Notes under the pieces: model-generated
Databases searched by the model: none
What the model saw: only the letters and a program-made list of their open reading frames with translations
What the model was told of the DNA's origin: nothing
Made by a program: the position numbers and the translations under genes
Shown here: positions 22,128 to 33,706 of the stretch, piece after piece
Layout: each line of letters starts with the position of its first letter
Numbering within the stretch: position 1 is the first letter of the stretch
Assembly: GCF_001411555.2 (NCBI RefSeq)
Contig: NW_023361469.1
Location: forward strand, 1-64,000
DNA length: 64,000 nucleotides
Direction of reading: 5' to 3'
Source of the DNA: Juglans regia
Lineage: Eukaryota > Streptophyta > Magnoliopsida > Fagales > Juglandaceae

Positions 22128-23858
22128 TTGAAGGCAGTGATCCAAGCACTACCTACCTACTGCATGGTGGTTTAAATTACCTAGATCTCTTCTCCTTAAA
22201 ATTAAGCAGATTATGAGTCAGTTTTGGTGGTGCCAACAAGAGAATGAGAGAAGGCTCATTGGGTGTCATGGGGTCAAATGGGGAAAGCCAAGTCTAATGG
22301 AGGTCTGGGTTTCAGGGATTTGGAAAGTTTCAATTTGGCTCTACTTGCAGAACAAGGTTGGAAGTTTCTACAGAATCTAGAGTCTTTGGCAACTAAAGTT
22401 TTCAAACTAAAATATTTTCCAATTACTTCTTTTCTAGAAGGTAAAATGTGTGCTAACCCATCTTTTATATGGAGAAGTCTATTTGCAGCCAAGAAGCTGG
22501 TGGAAGAGGGCTTATTATTGAGAATTAGGAGATAGAATCAGGTAAGGATATGGAAAGATCGATGGATTCAACAGCCTAACTCTTTTAAGATTCAAACATT
22601 GTCTGCAGGTTTGGACTTAAATACAATAGTGAGTGATATCATAGATCCAAAAAAGTTGGAATGTCCCTTCGATTCAGAAGTGGTTCTCAAGTAAGGAAGG
22701 GGAATTGATTCTAAAAATGCCCACTAAGTTGTTCAAACTACCCAGATAAGCTTCTTTGAAGATGCAGCCAGAATGGTATGTTTACAGTGAGAAGTGATAT
22801 TATATGCAGAAGGAGTTGAATGACAGAGAGAAAGGGCAAGGTTCAAATCCTAATGCAGATGAACAACTTTGGTCTTTTTTGTGGAAGTTAAATGTGCATA
22901 CTGTGGTAAAGATTTTCATATGGAGAGATTGTTTAGAGTCTCTACCAACAAACTCAAATCTTTTTAAGAGTAGAGTTTTGGATTCACCACTGTGTTAGTT
23001 AGAGGAAGAATCAAGTATACATGTGATATGGGAAAGTCCAGCTGTGAGGGATGTTTGGTATATGGGACTTAAAAAATTGCAAAAGGCTGGTTTTCTAACA
23101 AGTTGGTTTTTGAAGTGGTTTGTAGTTATTATTAAATTGTTTGAACAAAAGCAAGTGGAGGAAATAGTAGTTACAGCTCTGAAGATATGGCAGAGAAGAA
23201 ACAACTTTCTGTTCAAAGGCATGTTTACTCACCCAACAGAAGTCATGGTATCAGCAATTAAGGCAACAATTGAATTTAAAGATGCAAACAAGAAGGCAAT
23301 CAAAACTAGTGCAGACCGGAATGCAAATACTATCAACTAGACTCCACCACCTTTGGGGCATTACAAAGTGAATTGGGATACATCTTTGAGCAAGAGAAGC
23401 AGCAAGGTTGACATTGAGATTATTGTGAGAGATTATGAAGGTCATGTCATTGCTACAAAGAGGATGAAGGTGAGTTATGCTCAAGACTCTCATGCAGCTG
23501 AATCATTGGGGGCTTATCAAGCAGTACAGTTTGTATTGGAGAATGATGTTAGGAAGATAATCATTGATGGTGATGCTTTAAATGTTGTTAACGACATAAA
23601 ACAGAGAGAGAATTCTTGCCATTACTCGATGGCCTATATTTGGGATATAAAAAATGCTCTTGCTTTGTTAGATTATTGGAAGTGGTTCATATAAGAAGGG
23701 GCCAAACATTGTAGCAGATGCACTACCATAAAGTACATTAAGCATTTCTGAAGATATATTTGAAGATATATTTGAGTTAGAGAGTTGTCTCTCTTGTATT
23801 GTTTCCATCATTTGAGGTACTTTGATTAATGAAGAGTTTTCTTCTTCTTTAAAAAAAA
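22128..23858 (+). mobile_element. 5'-truncated LINE: RT end, zf-RVT and RNase H, with short A tail
   Basis: Sequence begins inside the RT C-terminus (KAVIQALPTYCM), continues NGGLGFRDLESFNLALLAEQ and GWKF, zf-RVT text (FLWKLNVHTVVKIFIWRDCL, FKSRVLDSPLC, SIHVIWESPAVRDVW), and ends in an RNase H domain (YKVNWDTSLSKRSSKVDIEI, DSHAAESLGAYQAVQFVLE, IIIDGDALNVVNDIK, PNIVADAL). Many stops interrupt it. A short A run (aaaaaaaataat, 23851-23861) ends it, as expected for target-primed reverse transcription that aborted early. It is a different copy from the LINEs at 3612-10445. Confidence 0.85.
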
Positions 23859-23891
23859 TAATATGGTTGAGGTTAATTATCAAATCAATAA

Positions 23892-24625
23892 TGTAACGCC
23901 CCAATGGAAGGCCCATTATTGATATGGATAAGGGTAGGTGGTGTATGGGATCTCACATTGCTTGGGAAGGAGAAGTTCTTGCTCTTTATAAGGTTCCAAT
24001 GAAGCTCCAATTGTATCATTGACTAGTCCTTTTGGAGTATAGGCCATGTGGCTTGGGTCTTCCATTAGGGTGTTACAAATGGTATCAGAGTATATCTCAA
24101 TCAGAAATGTGGGACTTGAGCCGTGCCACCTACGAAGGACAGGCCCGACGAGGACGTCGGAATTTAAGGAGGGGTGATTGTGATACCCCATATGATAAGG
24201 ATAAGGGTAGGTGGTGTCTGGGATCCCACATTGTTTGGAAATGAGAAGTTCTTGCTCTTTATAAGGTTCTAATAGGGCTCCAATTGTATCATTGACTAGT
24301 CCTTTTGGAGTATAAGCCATGTGGTTTGGGCCTTCCATTGGGGTGTTACAAATGGTATCAGAGCCTATCACAACCAGAAATGTGGGACTTGAGCCGTGCC
24401 ACCTACAATGGACAGGTCCGACGAGGACGTCGGGAGTTTAAGGGGGGTAGATTGTGATACCCCCATATGATATAGATAAGGGTAGGTGGTGTATGGGATC
24501 TCACATTGCTTGGGAAGGAGAAGTTCTTGCTCTTTATAAGGTTCCAATGAAGCTCCAATTGTATCATTGACTAGTCCTTTTGGAGTATAGACCATGTGGT
24601 TTGGGTCTTCCATTGGGGTGTTACA
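23892..24625 (+). mobile_element. TRIM concatemer: three LTRs, two internal regions, AATAA target duplication
   Basis: LTRs lie at 23892-24077, 24179-24350 and 24453-24625 (about 172 bp each) and internal regions at 24078-24178 and 24351-24452. Each internal region begins aaTGGTATCAGAG (initiator-Met tRNA primer site) and ends in a purine tract (ttaaggaggggtgat; ttaaggggggtagat). LTRs run TGTGATACCCC...GGGTGTTACA. AATAA stands on both sides (23887-23891, 24626-24630), so the array appears to have integrated as one unit. The first 24 bases of LTR1 are not the normal LTR start but the reverse complement of the LTR 3' end (2 mismatches), giving the array terminal inverted repeats. It has no coding capacity. 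Confidence 0.92.
24351..24364 (+). other. Initiator-Met tRNA primer binding site in TRIM internal region 2
   Basis: aaTGGTATCAGAGC directly follows the LTR end. A second copy at 24078-24090 has lost its last base, and the TRIM at 7582-8027 has one on the minus strand (7843-7855). Confidence 0.9.
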
Positions 24626-24630
24626 AATAA

Positions 24631-26357
24631 AATAATATTTTTAATTATTTTGTAAATCAAACATTTCACTTCAAAACAATATGGGTTAACTGTAAAATTA
24701 GTCCCGTAGTTTTCACTTATTTGCAAAAAGCCCAGCTAATTTAAATCCTTAGGCCTATAATTTTTTGTAATTAAGCCCCTCTATTTATAACAAAGATCCA
24801 GAATTATTTTTAAGAAGACAGAAACATAAAAACAAAGAAAAAAATAAAAAAAATAAATTTTGTTAGCTAATACAAGAAAAATTAATTAATTAACTACTTA
24901 AAAAGTTAAGAATTTTAAAACCATAAACACTTTTTAAATAAAAATATTTATTAATTAATTTCAAAAAACTAGAAAAGTTCTAAAAAAATCAATGTTACAA
25001 ATCTTTAAAATATGAAAAAAAAAATCTTTAATTTTTTTTTTAATTCTTGATTCATTATTTTCTTCCAATTTTTTTTTTTAAAAACAATGTTTCTCTCTTT
25101 TAAAACAAATAAAAAATTAAAAGTATTTATAGTATTTATTTTAGGGAAATTATACATAAAAAACTTATATCACACACATCCACCTAATTAATATGTGATT
25201 TCTCAAATTTGTCATTCTATCTTAATGCTTAAATATGTGTTTGTTTAAATAGAATGACAAAAATGACAAATCACATGTTGAAAAATTGGAGATGTGTGGT
25301 ATAAGATTTCCTTATAGCATTTCTGTGTACTTTAATACAATAGTTGACATGTTACGCTTAACTTAAAGAACTAATCTTTAGATTTCAAAACCTAAAGAAT
25401 TTTAATATATATATTAATAAAATAAAAAATACTGACTTAGAAATTAATCTAAACAATATTGTCGTTCGCCCGTGTGAAACACGCCTTAAAGCACTAGTAG
25501 TAGGCTCAACAAAATTAAAATTTGGCCAAAATTTAGCTAAGGTGCACAATAATCCACTGTAATAGACTCAACAAATGAACAGTGATTATAACTTAAGGTT
25601 ATTTGGCTGACCATTTTGGGCTGGCTAAATATTATTTTGAGACTAAATAATTCCTTCTCGCTACCTCTGCTCTCCCGCTCAAGAAGGAAACTTGGAGAAA
25701 AATTATGCTCTACTTGCTGCTTTCCTCTCTTTCATTTGAACTCCAGTAGTTGCAATCGTCGAATGCTATTGACTCCAACAATCTCCACCGTAGGCCACTC
25801 CATTTTTCCTTTTTCTATTTTTTTTTTTTTGGTTCGTCGACTCCATTTTTTGAGATGGCTTGCACGGAGTCTGAGAGACAAGCATGGGTGGGTTTCTGGC
25901 CTCCATTTTCTTGGGATGGCTTCCTTTTTTGGGATGACCTCCATTTTTCTGGCCGTGGGTTTCTGATAATTGTGCAGAAAGAATGTTGGTCGTGGGTTTT
26001 TGAAAGATCAATGTCTAAAAAAACAAACAATGTTCTTGGTGTTCATAAAAAATTTATGTATGAAGATTTAAGCTCAATGCAAGAAAGCCTACCTACTGTA
26101 TGATAAAATTACATTTAGAATCTACATGTGTGTAATTTTTAAGTAACAAATAAATATTCAAATTACATTTGGTTTTTGTTTTGTGTTTTTTTTAGGCCAA
26201 ATAAGGGAGAATCACCGATCTGGGTCCTTTCGAAGACCAAAAGCCTACACACGCCCCACCATGGTGTTGCCCAGCCACTGATCTTCAATACCACCGAACG
26301 CGGCACCAAATGGAGCGGTGTGTAGCTCGCACGCGCGGGTCAAAGTTTCGGAAGTTC
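24631..26357. other. AT-rich intergenic DNA
   Basis: No gene is supported. 24640-25470 is strongly AT-rich. 25490-25640 (tagtaggctcaacaaaatt, then gactcaacaaatgaacagtg) looks like MITE sequence, but a matching right end was not secured. Around 25840-25960 the phrase ctccatttttctgggatggctt recurs imperfectly; open frames there are low-complexity. Confidence 0.5.
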
Positions 26358-26365
26358 CTCGGTGC

Positions 26366-26770
26366 TAGGGGTGCTACCCGCATGGTGCGGGGCGGGGGCA
26401 CCCCCTCCCCGCCCCCCGCCCCGCACCATGCGGGTGATTTTTTCCCCCGCACCCCGCCGGGAGGCGGGGGCGGGGTCCCTTCCCCATCCGCCCCGCCCCC
26501 CGCATTATATTAAAAAAAAAATTTTTTTGGTCTAAAAATATTTTTTTAGACCAAAATTATAATATAATTTAAATAATAAATTAAAATTTATAAATATAAA
26601 AAAAATTTAAACTCATTAGAGTTAGATTTTGGATTGATTTGGCCTCCTAGGCCAATCTTTATATAGGAGGCCAAGGCAATACAATAGTCATCTTTAAGCA
26701 ATGCTCTCTCTATGCGGGGCGGGGGAAGCTGGGCGGGGCAGCGGGGGCGGGGCCCCGCTGCCCACCCCTA
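26366..26770. mobile_element. GC-rich hAT-type MITE with 8-bp target duplication
   Basis: Ends are TAGGGGTG and CACCCCTA, flanked by CTCGGTGC at 26358-26365 and 26771-26778. TIRs of this form and an 8-bp duplication are hAT hallmarks. The arms (26380-26510, 26710-26765) are extremely G/C-rich and partly self-complementary (cgcatggtgcggggcggggg against ccccgccccgcaccatgcgg), while the centre is AT-rich. It is 405 bp and codes for nothing. Confidence 0.85.
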
Positions 26771-26778
26771 CTCGGTGC

Positions 26779-27175
26779 ATGGCTCTCTCGCGCCACTGAG
26801 GAGCGTTCTGTCGATGCCACGCAGTGTTTCTGGGGCATGTGACTCCAGGACTTCCAGGATTGACCGTCGGTCTTCCTCCTAGAGTGGCGCGTGTCTTGCA
26901 CGCGCCACTCCAGCTTCTCTGTGCTTTGTTTTCCCATTGCAGCTGCTAGTTTCCGCATCAACCAACAATCCATTTGATCGAGGTAACTACGTCATATCAT
27001 AAACATATTCTTTACTGCAGTTTGCATATTTTGCCTTCACCATAATATGCACCCACTAGTTTTAGGTGCAACCTCGCTCTGGTGTCCTTCCATAGGAACC
27101 ATTCGAGGTCTGTCAACTGTACTTTGTCGACCCAGGAGTTTCCACTAGACTTTAGACACTCCAAAGTGGATAGGG
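26779..27175. other. Unassigned spacer
   Basis: A gene-like GC content is seen up to about 26975 (gcgccactccagcttctctg), and the sequence flanking the MITE reads continuously across it (ttcctcggtgc to catggctctc). No domain is recognisable. Confidence 0.4.
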
Positions 27176-27280
27176 TGTGACGCCCCCAGATTTATGCTTG
27201 GGATCGGACAGACATCTCTATCATTAGGAGGTCGATCTTAAATCAATATTTAATCATCAAGATACTAACCATGGTGGTAG

Positions 27281-27550
27281 AGTTAAGATTCAGTTCAAAT
27301 TCTAGTTCATATAAAGTTAAGTTTCAGTTCAAGTTCAAGTTCATGTAAAGTTAAGTTTCAGTGCAAGTTCTAGTTGATGTAAAGTTAAGTTTCAGTTGAA
27401 GTTCAAGAACATGTCAAGTTAAGTTTCAGTTCAAGCCCAAGTTCATGTTAAGTAAAGTTTCAAATCAAGTTCATGTCAAGTCAAGTCTCAATTTAAGTCC
27501 AGTTCAATTTAAGCAAGTCAAGTTCAATTCACATTTCAGTTTAAGTTATG
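27281..27550. repeat. 34-bp minisatellite
   Basis: A unit of 34 bp (agttaagtttcagttcaagt, then tcaagttcatgtaa) repeats five times from 27281 to 27450 with a few changes per unit. It then decays to about 27550 into shorter agttcaa/caagtt phrases. Confidence 0.9.
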
Positions 27551-28194
27551 TCAATTATGCTATGTTGTAGGTCAAGTTATGCTTTGATTACTTATGACTT
27601 TGATTATGCATTCATTATTTTACTGTCATGCATGCATCATTAACCTATGTGGAGGTTTTCTGTTAACTTCTGAGATTTGTAATCAAATCTCATTGTGGTA
27701 GTCCTAACTACCATTCCCCTCCCGAATGGTAGATCTTGTTACAGGATCTGAAGGAGGGCCGGGAATCGACCAACTAGAAACGATCGACTAAGCAATTGTG
27801 TGTCGTCGATGTTAATATAGTAGTTAACTTAAATTACTACTTATACTATGGAGATGTATCTCCAGTACTCTTTTGATCATAGCCATTTTGGACTAGCATT
27901 ATGATCTCAGTTGTTTAGTATGTCATTTTGGAGTATTTTCAGTTTGGTGCATAATATTGCTAAAGAAAAAAAAAAATTATCTGCTATAAATATTGCATAA
28001 TGCTAGATGTATGTTAGGAAAATTGCATCATATATGTCATGAATGGGGGCAGGCAACCTTGTGTTGCATGTCCCGACGCTCATTATAGGCTAATCAAGAA
28101 TGTTTAGGATATGCTAGAGAGTAGTAGCTGTTTTAGATAAGATGTGTGAGCTTCTGGTTAGATAGGTACATCTGACAAAACCTAGGTAATAAGT

Positions 28195-28240
28195 ACATAG
28201 ATAGATAGATAGATGGATAGATAGATATACACACACACTC
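28195..28240. repeat. (ATAG)n/(AC)n compound microsatellite
   Basis: About eight ATAG/ATGG units are followed by acacacacac. Confidence 0.9.
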
Positions 28241-28959
28241 TGTTTCATCTACTTGCTTTATTTACTTATCTTTTGGAGAGTCTACCTTCTTGTTCAAATT
28301 GATGAAGTCATTTCAATGACGCTAGTAGTATCTATAATCTTAGAACTATTTTGACGAACTGCTAGATTTATAACTACTTCATGACAACCTCCACTTTTTC
28401 CCGAAGAAGATTTGATTCCTTATGAGTCCTTGGGTGGAGTACGTCTGTTGAGCTGGATTTGATCCCATTCATTAGGTCAGTTTTCTCCTATCAATAGGAA
28501 GTATACGATTGGATTCTAGTTCTTGATGCTTTATTTCAGTCTCAAGTCTTATCTGCCACATATTGGACCACTCCTCTTAGCATTAAGCCTTAGCCATTGT
28601 TGTATTGATGTTGCTGTTTGAAGTATAGTGACGCTTGGCACTAACTTTCAAGGAATCATGAATTTTGACTAGTAATGTAAGAGACAATATGTGAATATGT
28701 GTGAAAGCTCATGCTTTTGGGAGATTGTCTATGTACTACTGAGGAGTAGTAAGAGTTGACTTGGTAAGTGTGAAGTTGGACTAGAGGATGATGTTTATAT
28801 GGAAACATTAGCTTTAGACATGTTAATGAGGTCGCTAGAGTACGTAGCAGAAATGCTGCACATTGTAATATGATGATTTAGGGAGTTTGTTTTAATCGAT
28901 ATTGAGGAAACTATTTGTAGTTTGGAGACTCAAAAAAAAAAAAAAATTACAACTACAGT

Positions 28960-30120
28960 TGTGACATCCCAAATTTTCGTAAGGAATCGTACTTATATTT
29001 TTGTATGGATGATGATGTGTCTTTGAATTTTGGTTAAGTTTTTGTACTAACATATTTATTCGATTAAAATCGAGCCTATAAAACATTATAAAGTGGTTGT
29101 GTAAATAAATATAACCTAACTCAATGACGTACATGTTTACTTAATAATCATTTAACATAACCCAACTCCAATTAAAACCAAACTCAGTACGTAAACAAAA
29201 CCCATGTGACTTGTGAGTCCAAGCCCACCTGGAGTATTAGGGCATAAATGTAATATCTATTCAAAGCTCATCCTAACATGCTTTACGGGAGACTTAAGAA
29301 ATAAGTCACTTTTAAAACAAAACCATTGGGGCAGAGAAGGGTCGTGCTATGCACTCACTGAGAGCAACGTGTAGTGGTGGGTCTGGGTGAAGACCAATGG
29401 CAGTGCAACTAGGTTGACAGTGGTGAGACTTCTAAGACAAAGATAGTTTCAGTGCCGTTAGGCAAGAAAAACGATAGGAAAAGGAGATAATGGTTTGCAA
29501 CAGAGACTTATCAAGGGAAAGTTGTGTGCGGTGGATCTAAGGGCAGTTTGGGTGGTTTATGATGATATAGGGGTGGCTACCTTGGGTTCACGCGCATGGG
29601 CTCTTTTTGTGTTTGATGGCTCACGGTGGCTGTCGTGATTTAATGGTACTTCATCTTGTAACAATAGCAGGATGTGGAGGCTTTGGCAGCAGCTTGCCAT
29701 GGGAAGGGAAGGAGTCATGATGGTGTAAGACGGTGTAGGGCAGAGCTAGCTTCCTTTCTTGGTGGTTGAGCAATGGCGACATGCTCTAATCTTGGTGTCG
29801 CCAAACAGAGAGTAGCAAGTGCGGGCTGGGCTGCCATAAATGGGCTGAAAGGTGACTGCACTGCCATGCGTGATGATCTCTTGGTGCTTTGATTTGTTAA
29901 CGGTGGTTTGCGGAGGTATAGGGGCCATGGTTCCGTTGGGTTCTCTACTAGTAGTGGGTATTAATGGGGAACTGTCTTGCGGTCCCGAGGAGTACTTGCT
30001 AGGAAGATAACAAAAAATTGTTTCGATTTTTTGGGAAGATTTCTGATGGAGAGGGAGAGTTTTAAAAGTGCTCAACATGTTCCAATTCCTTCAATTACGG
30101 CGAATGTAAGTTGTAACGGC
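28960..30120 (+). mobile_element. LTR-like fragment beginning TGTGACATCCC
   Basis: It starts TGTGACATCCCAAATTTTCG after a poly(A)-like run and shows the same plan as its relatives: AT-rich left part, then a G-rich stretch (29330-30060) with spurious open frames such as 29746-30078 on the minus strand. No domains are seen and the right end could not be fixed before the hAT at 30172. Confidence 0.4.
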
Positions 30121-30406
30121 TCACTTCTCATCATCTGAAAGAAGGGGAAGAGTGACAAAAGTATAAACCATTAAGACTGTTCATCTGGGCTGGATTTTTT
30201 CCTGGCCCAGATTTAATCCGGGCCAAATCCGGGCCGGTACTCGGATGACTAAACCTGGATATAGCCAGGCCAGGTACCAGGTTTTAAATCCGGGTTCAGG
30301 TTTAAAACCTGGAACCCGGATTTAAAACCTGGTACCCGGGTTTCTTTTTTAACTTATCAACGTACCCTAAAATCAACCCCAGACTGCCTCTTCCCCATTC
30401 CTCGTA

Positions 30407-30409
<3 letters not shown>

Positions 30410-30437
<28 letters not shown>
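30410..30437. repeat. (CT)n microsatellite
   Basis: An uninterrupted ct run of about 14 units lies inside the hAT element, just before the 34-bp repeats. Confidence 0.95.
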
Positions 30438-30442
30438 AATCC

Positions 30443-30588
30443 AAAGAAACCCTAGCCTCCCTCCCTTAGTGCCGACGAAGAAACGCTAGCCTCCCTCCCT
30501 TAATGCCAACGAAGAAACCCTAGCCTACCTCCCTCAGTGCTGACGAAGAAACCCTAACCTTCGCCCTCAGTGTCGATCGAAGAAACCC
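30443..30588. repeat. 34-bp direct repeats, four units and a partial
   Basis: The unit (gaagaaaccctagcctccct, then cccttagtgccgac) begins at 30443, 30477, 30511 and 30545, with a fifth start at 30579. Each looks like plant 5'-UTR text (aaaccctagcc). It may be the leader of the lost hAT transposase gene. Confidence 0.85.
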
Positions 30589-30704
30589 CTTCATCCTCGT
30601 GACCCCATCATTGTCATTGCCGAATCGCCTCGTGACCCAAGGTTTGTTCTTTGCAATTTGGGTCTGTTTTATTCCGATTTGGGTCTATTTTATTACGATA
30701 AGAT

Positions 30705-31400
30705 CAAAGCCGGCTCTTCCATTAGGCCAGTTAGGCAATTGCCTAAGGCCCCCTAAAAAAAATATAAAGTAGGATTTAAAAAAAATATATATATATATAT
30801 ATATATATATACCCAATAAAAAAACTTTAATTAACTCAATAAGAATGATAATATAAACAAGATCAAACAGATATTATATCATTATTAGTTTTTAAAAGTA
30901 TCACATATAATAATTATTTTACCTATTCTCCTTCTAAGAATACGCTTCTCTTTTCTCATTATTAGTTTAATATATAATTAATGTGAAAATTATAAATAAT
31001 AAAATTTAATTTTCCAGTATTCATAAAAGGTTTTTGTATAATCTTTTGAAGAGGTAAGGGCCCACCTTTTTTCAAATGTGTAAGTTGTTTATAGAACTTT
31101 ATTGATAATAATGATTATAATTGTGTCCAAGAGTCTACAGTACTTGTAAAACTAGGTTTGATAAAATTCTCTCTAAATCAAAAATTTTCTAATAAAGAAT
31201 AAGTCAGTTGTTAATTAAAAATGTGGTATAAAATCTTAATTAATAATTTTACTTTACAAAATGATAGGAATTATTTTTAAATAAAAATATAATATAATAT
31301 AAAAATAAAAAATAATTTTATTTAATTTTACCTTAAAAAAAAAAAAAAGCCTCATTCAAAATTTTAGCCTTAGGCCCCGGAAGGGATTAAGCCGGCCCTG
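30705..31400. mobile_element. hAT MITE nested in the larger hAT, GATAAGAT target duplication
   Basis: GATAAGAT stands at 30697-30704 and 31401-31408. The element starts CAAAGCCGGCTC and ends GCCGGCCCTG, and its subterminal parts carry ttaggcaattgcctaaggcc on the left and ccttaggcccc on the right. The 696-bp body is AT-rich and non-coding. A second copy, split by a MULE, lies at 36950-38946. Confidence 0.9.
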
Positions 31401-31699
31401 GATAAGATAATGCTATCTGCTGATGTTTATTCTCACCTGGATCTCTCTCGCTTCTCACCCACTCTATCTTGCATCGTCAAATACCTTGGAATGACAACAA
31501 TGAAATGATATGGCTTGTGTAGCTTTTGTTCAGGCAAGATCTGTGCTTCGACATTCTGCGCTAGCTTCCTTCTTCTTCTGCTACGGCTACGACATTCTGT
31601 GCTAGATCTGGGTTTTTTTTTTTTTTGTTATTTTGTTGAACATGAGTATAAAGTATATGCTGTTAGTTTGATAGATCTGGGTTTGCTAGTAAAATGGCC

Positions 31700-32246
31700 T
31701 AGAGATTAGAACGTATTTTCGTTTGGGTATGTTTTCTTTCTTCCCTCCGTTTTGTTCTCTCTTTGTTGAGTTTCGGTTTTTTTTTATGAGAATGTTTGAA
31801 TGTTTGAGTAATATTTTTATGGGTTAGATCCGTTTGAATGTTTAAATGTTTGAGGAGTATCTGTTTAGATCTGTTTAGTTGCAAAATGCTAGAGCCGTGG
31901 GTTATTATTATTTGGAAGATTTGTTTAGATCTGTTATATCGAAAACATATATATATATATATATATATATAATGAAGATTTGTTATGATTTGGAAGAAAT
32001 GGTTTTTAGGATGTTGTATTTTTTTTATTTTTCTAGATTTCTTTTTAAAAATTAGTTGTGTTTCTTGGTGGAGTTTAGGAAAACAATTGGGGCCTTTGGG
32101 TTCCAAATTATTTTTAGGAAAATAAAAGACTTTAGAGAGTTAAGCCAGGTTCAATCTAGTTTCAAACTTTAGAAGTTGTAGCCTTCCGCTTCTAGTCCAT
32201 TCCCATTGCATGTTCTGGTTCATTGACCTGGTAGTTCTGTTTTGGT
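31700..32246. repeat. Block shared with 54296-54823
   Basis: About 540 bp match 54296-54823 in the same orientation, with scattered changes and small indels. Shared text includes ttctttcttccctc, tgtttgaggagtatctgttt, tgctagagccgtgg and ggtagttctgt. In this copy it lies wholly inside the hAT element. Confidence 0.85.
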
Positions 32247-33337
32247 GGGAACATCTACATTGGCTTACATTTTTTAAAGCTTCATGTTTCCATCAAGCTA
32301 ATTCATTATCTTGGTGAAGCAGCTAGTCCTCTAATCACGTTTCTATATTTAATTGTGAATATCTATTACAAGTTTCAACCTCATGCATTTATTTTTCTTT
32401 TTAAATATCCACTTTGAGGCCAACTTTGGGGATCAGCACCAATTTCTTCAGGTTCATGGTACTGCACCAACTATTTGAACTATAGTTTGTATAAAGATAC
32501 TTCAAAAAAAGGGTTTGAAATTGCATGATTCAATGAAACAAAGAGGATGTGCATCAGTTAGGTTTTGTTGCATGCTTCAATGAAATAAAGTTGAGTACGA
32601 AGTAGCACAAGTACTACTCTGTTTTATGTTCTTGTTTATTAATTTTGCTAAGAGAATTGGCTGTCTAGGGATATCTATTTGAATGAAAACTCTACAAAAT
32701 ATTTGTTAGTGTGGGTGTATTTGGAAAAAAAAAAATAAGAATCCATTCTCATCTTAATCTTTAATTTATTAAGTGGAATTTGTCTTAATCCTTGTATATG
32801 ATCATTGTTCAAAACTTTATGTGTTTTGCAGGATCTCTCAATCAAATTACTTGAAGTTGCTATTTGGTGTGGAGATTAAATCATTGATGGACATGTTACT
32901 GATTTTGCAATTCATATATTGTAATTTTGTATATTGTAATGTAATGTATAAATATCAAATAATGTAATATCTAATGGATTGCAATGTGATGCATGTATGG
33001 ATGAATTTATGCATTTGATATTTAGAACACATTATGCATTCCAACTAGACATCTTTAAATTTTTTTTAAAAAAAAAATTAAAGCCTTTTGTATAAAAAAT
33101 AATTATGGTTTGAATTTTTTTTTGTTTTGCTAATTGAGCTTAATTGAGCTTTTGGAACACAAATATTATGCTTTTCATGAACTTGACTTTTTAGAAATTC
33201 GGCTTAGGTCTTACCCAGACCAACTCAGTCTGGGTTCCGGCCCGGGTTTGAAATCCGACTTCCGGTTCAGGTATACCCGGGTTCCCAGGTTGCAACCCGG
33301 ATGAAACCCCTATAAACCATTTAACTTGATTTTTAGT

Positions 33338-33367
33338 AATAATAATAATAACAATAATAACAATAAC

Positions 33368-33425
<58 letters not shown>
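33338..33425. repeat. (TAA)n microsatellite
   Basis: A run of taa units with a few caa interruptions, immediately outside the right end of the hAT. Confidence 0.95.
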
Positions 33426-33427
<2 letters not shown>

Positions 33428-33706
33428 CAATCCTGAACAACTTATTAATGATATGAGATTTTTATAAAGATAATAAAGCAAAAAATTATTCACATTCTAT
33501 CCCCAATAATATTTGGGTCGGATTGTTACAACATATGAGACAAAGAAATACATAAATCTAAAATGAAAACGAGAAATGCAAATATTATAACTTTTTTTTT
33601 TTGGAAGAACTTGATCCAAACTCCCTATATTGTCTCTAGATTGAGATCTGTCCATCCAAAATTCTATCAACTCTAGTTAATGGATAATATGTTAAAAACT
33701 CAAAGG

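Larger units (their letters stand above)
27176..28959 (+). mobile_element. LTR-like element of the TGTRAYRCMCC type, right end unclear
   Basis: It begins TGTGACGCCCCCAG, as do other LTR-like elements here (11032, 58314, 61551). It contains a 34-bp minisatellite, a block ctcattgtggtagtcctaac repeated in inverted form (tagtcctaactaccattc, gaatggtag), and microsatellites. No coding domain or second LTR was found. The right limit is set at the next such terminus (28960) and is arbitrary. Confidence 0.4.
30172..33312. mobile_element. Non-autonomous hAT transposon with 8-bp target duplication
   Basis: TAAACCAT flanks the element at 30164-30171 and 33313-33320. The ends are imperfect TIRs: taagactgttcatctgggct on the left, and taggggtttcatccgggttg when the right end is reverse-complemented. 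Subterminal copies of aacctgg and acccgg crowd both ends (30220-30350, 33225-33300), as hAT transposases prefer. No transposase is left. The interior holds a (CT)n tract, 34-bp direct repeats, a nested hAT MITE (30705-31400) and a 540-bp block shared with 54296-54823. Confidence 0.85.

Noticed and set aside
21819..22149. Lys/Arg-rich and Phe/Ser-rich open frames
   Set aside because: They arise from a purine-rich low-complexity tract; frames are open on both strands for that reason only.
25490..26100. MITE beginning tagtaggctcaac
   Set aside because: A partner end (gtaggtaggc, about 26085-26100 in complement) is too weak and no target duplication was found.
25616..26103. Overlapping open frames of 116-117 codons
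   Set aside because: They overlap in two frames of a short imperfect repeat (ctccattttt, gggatggctt) and match no family.
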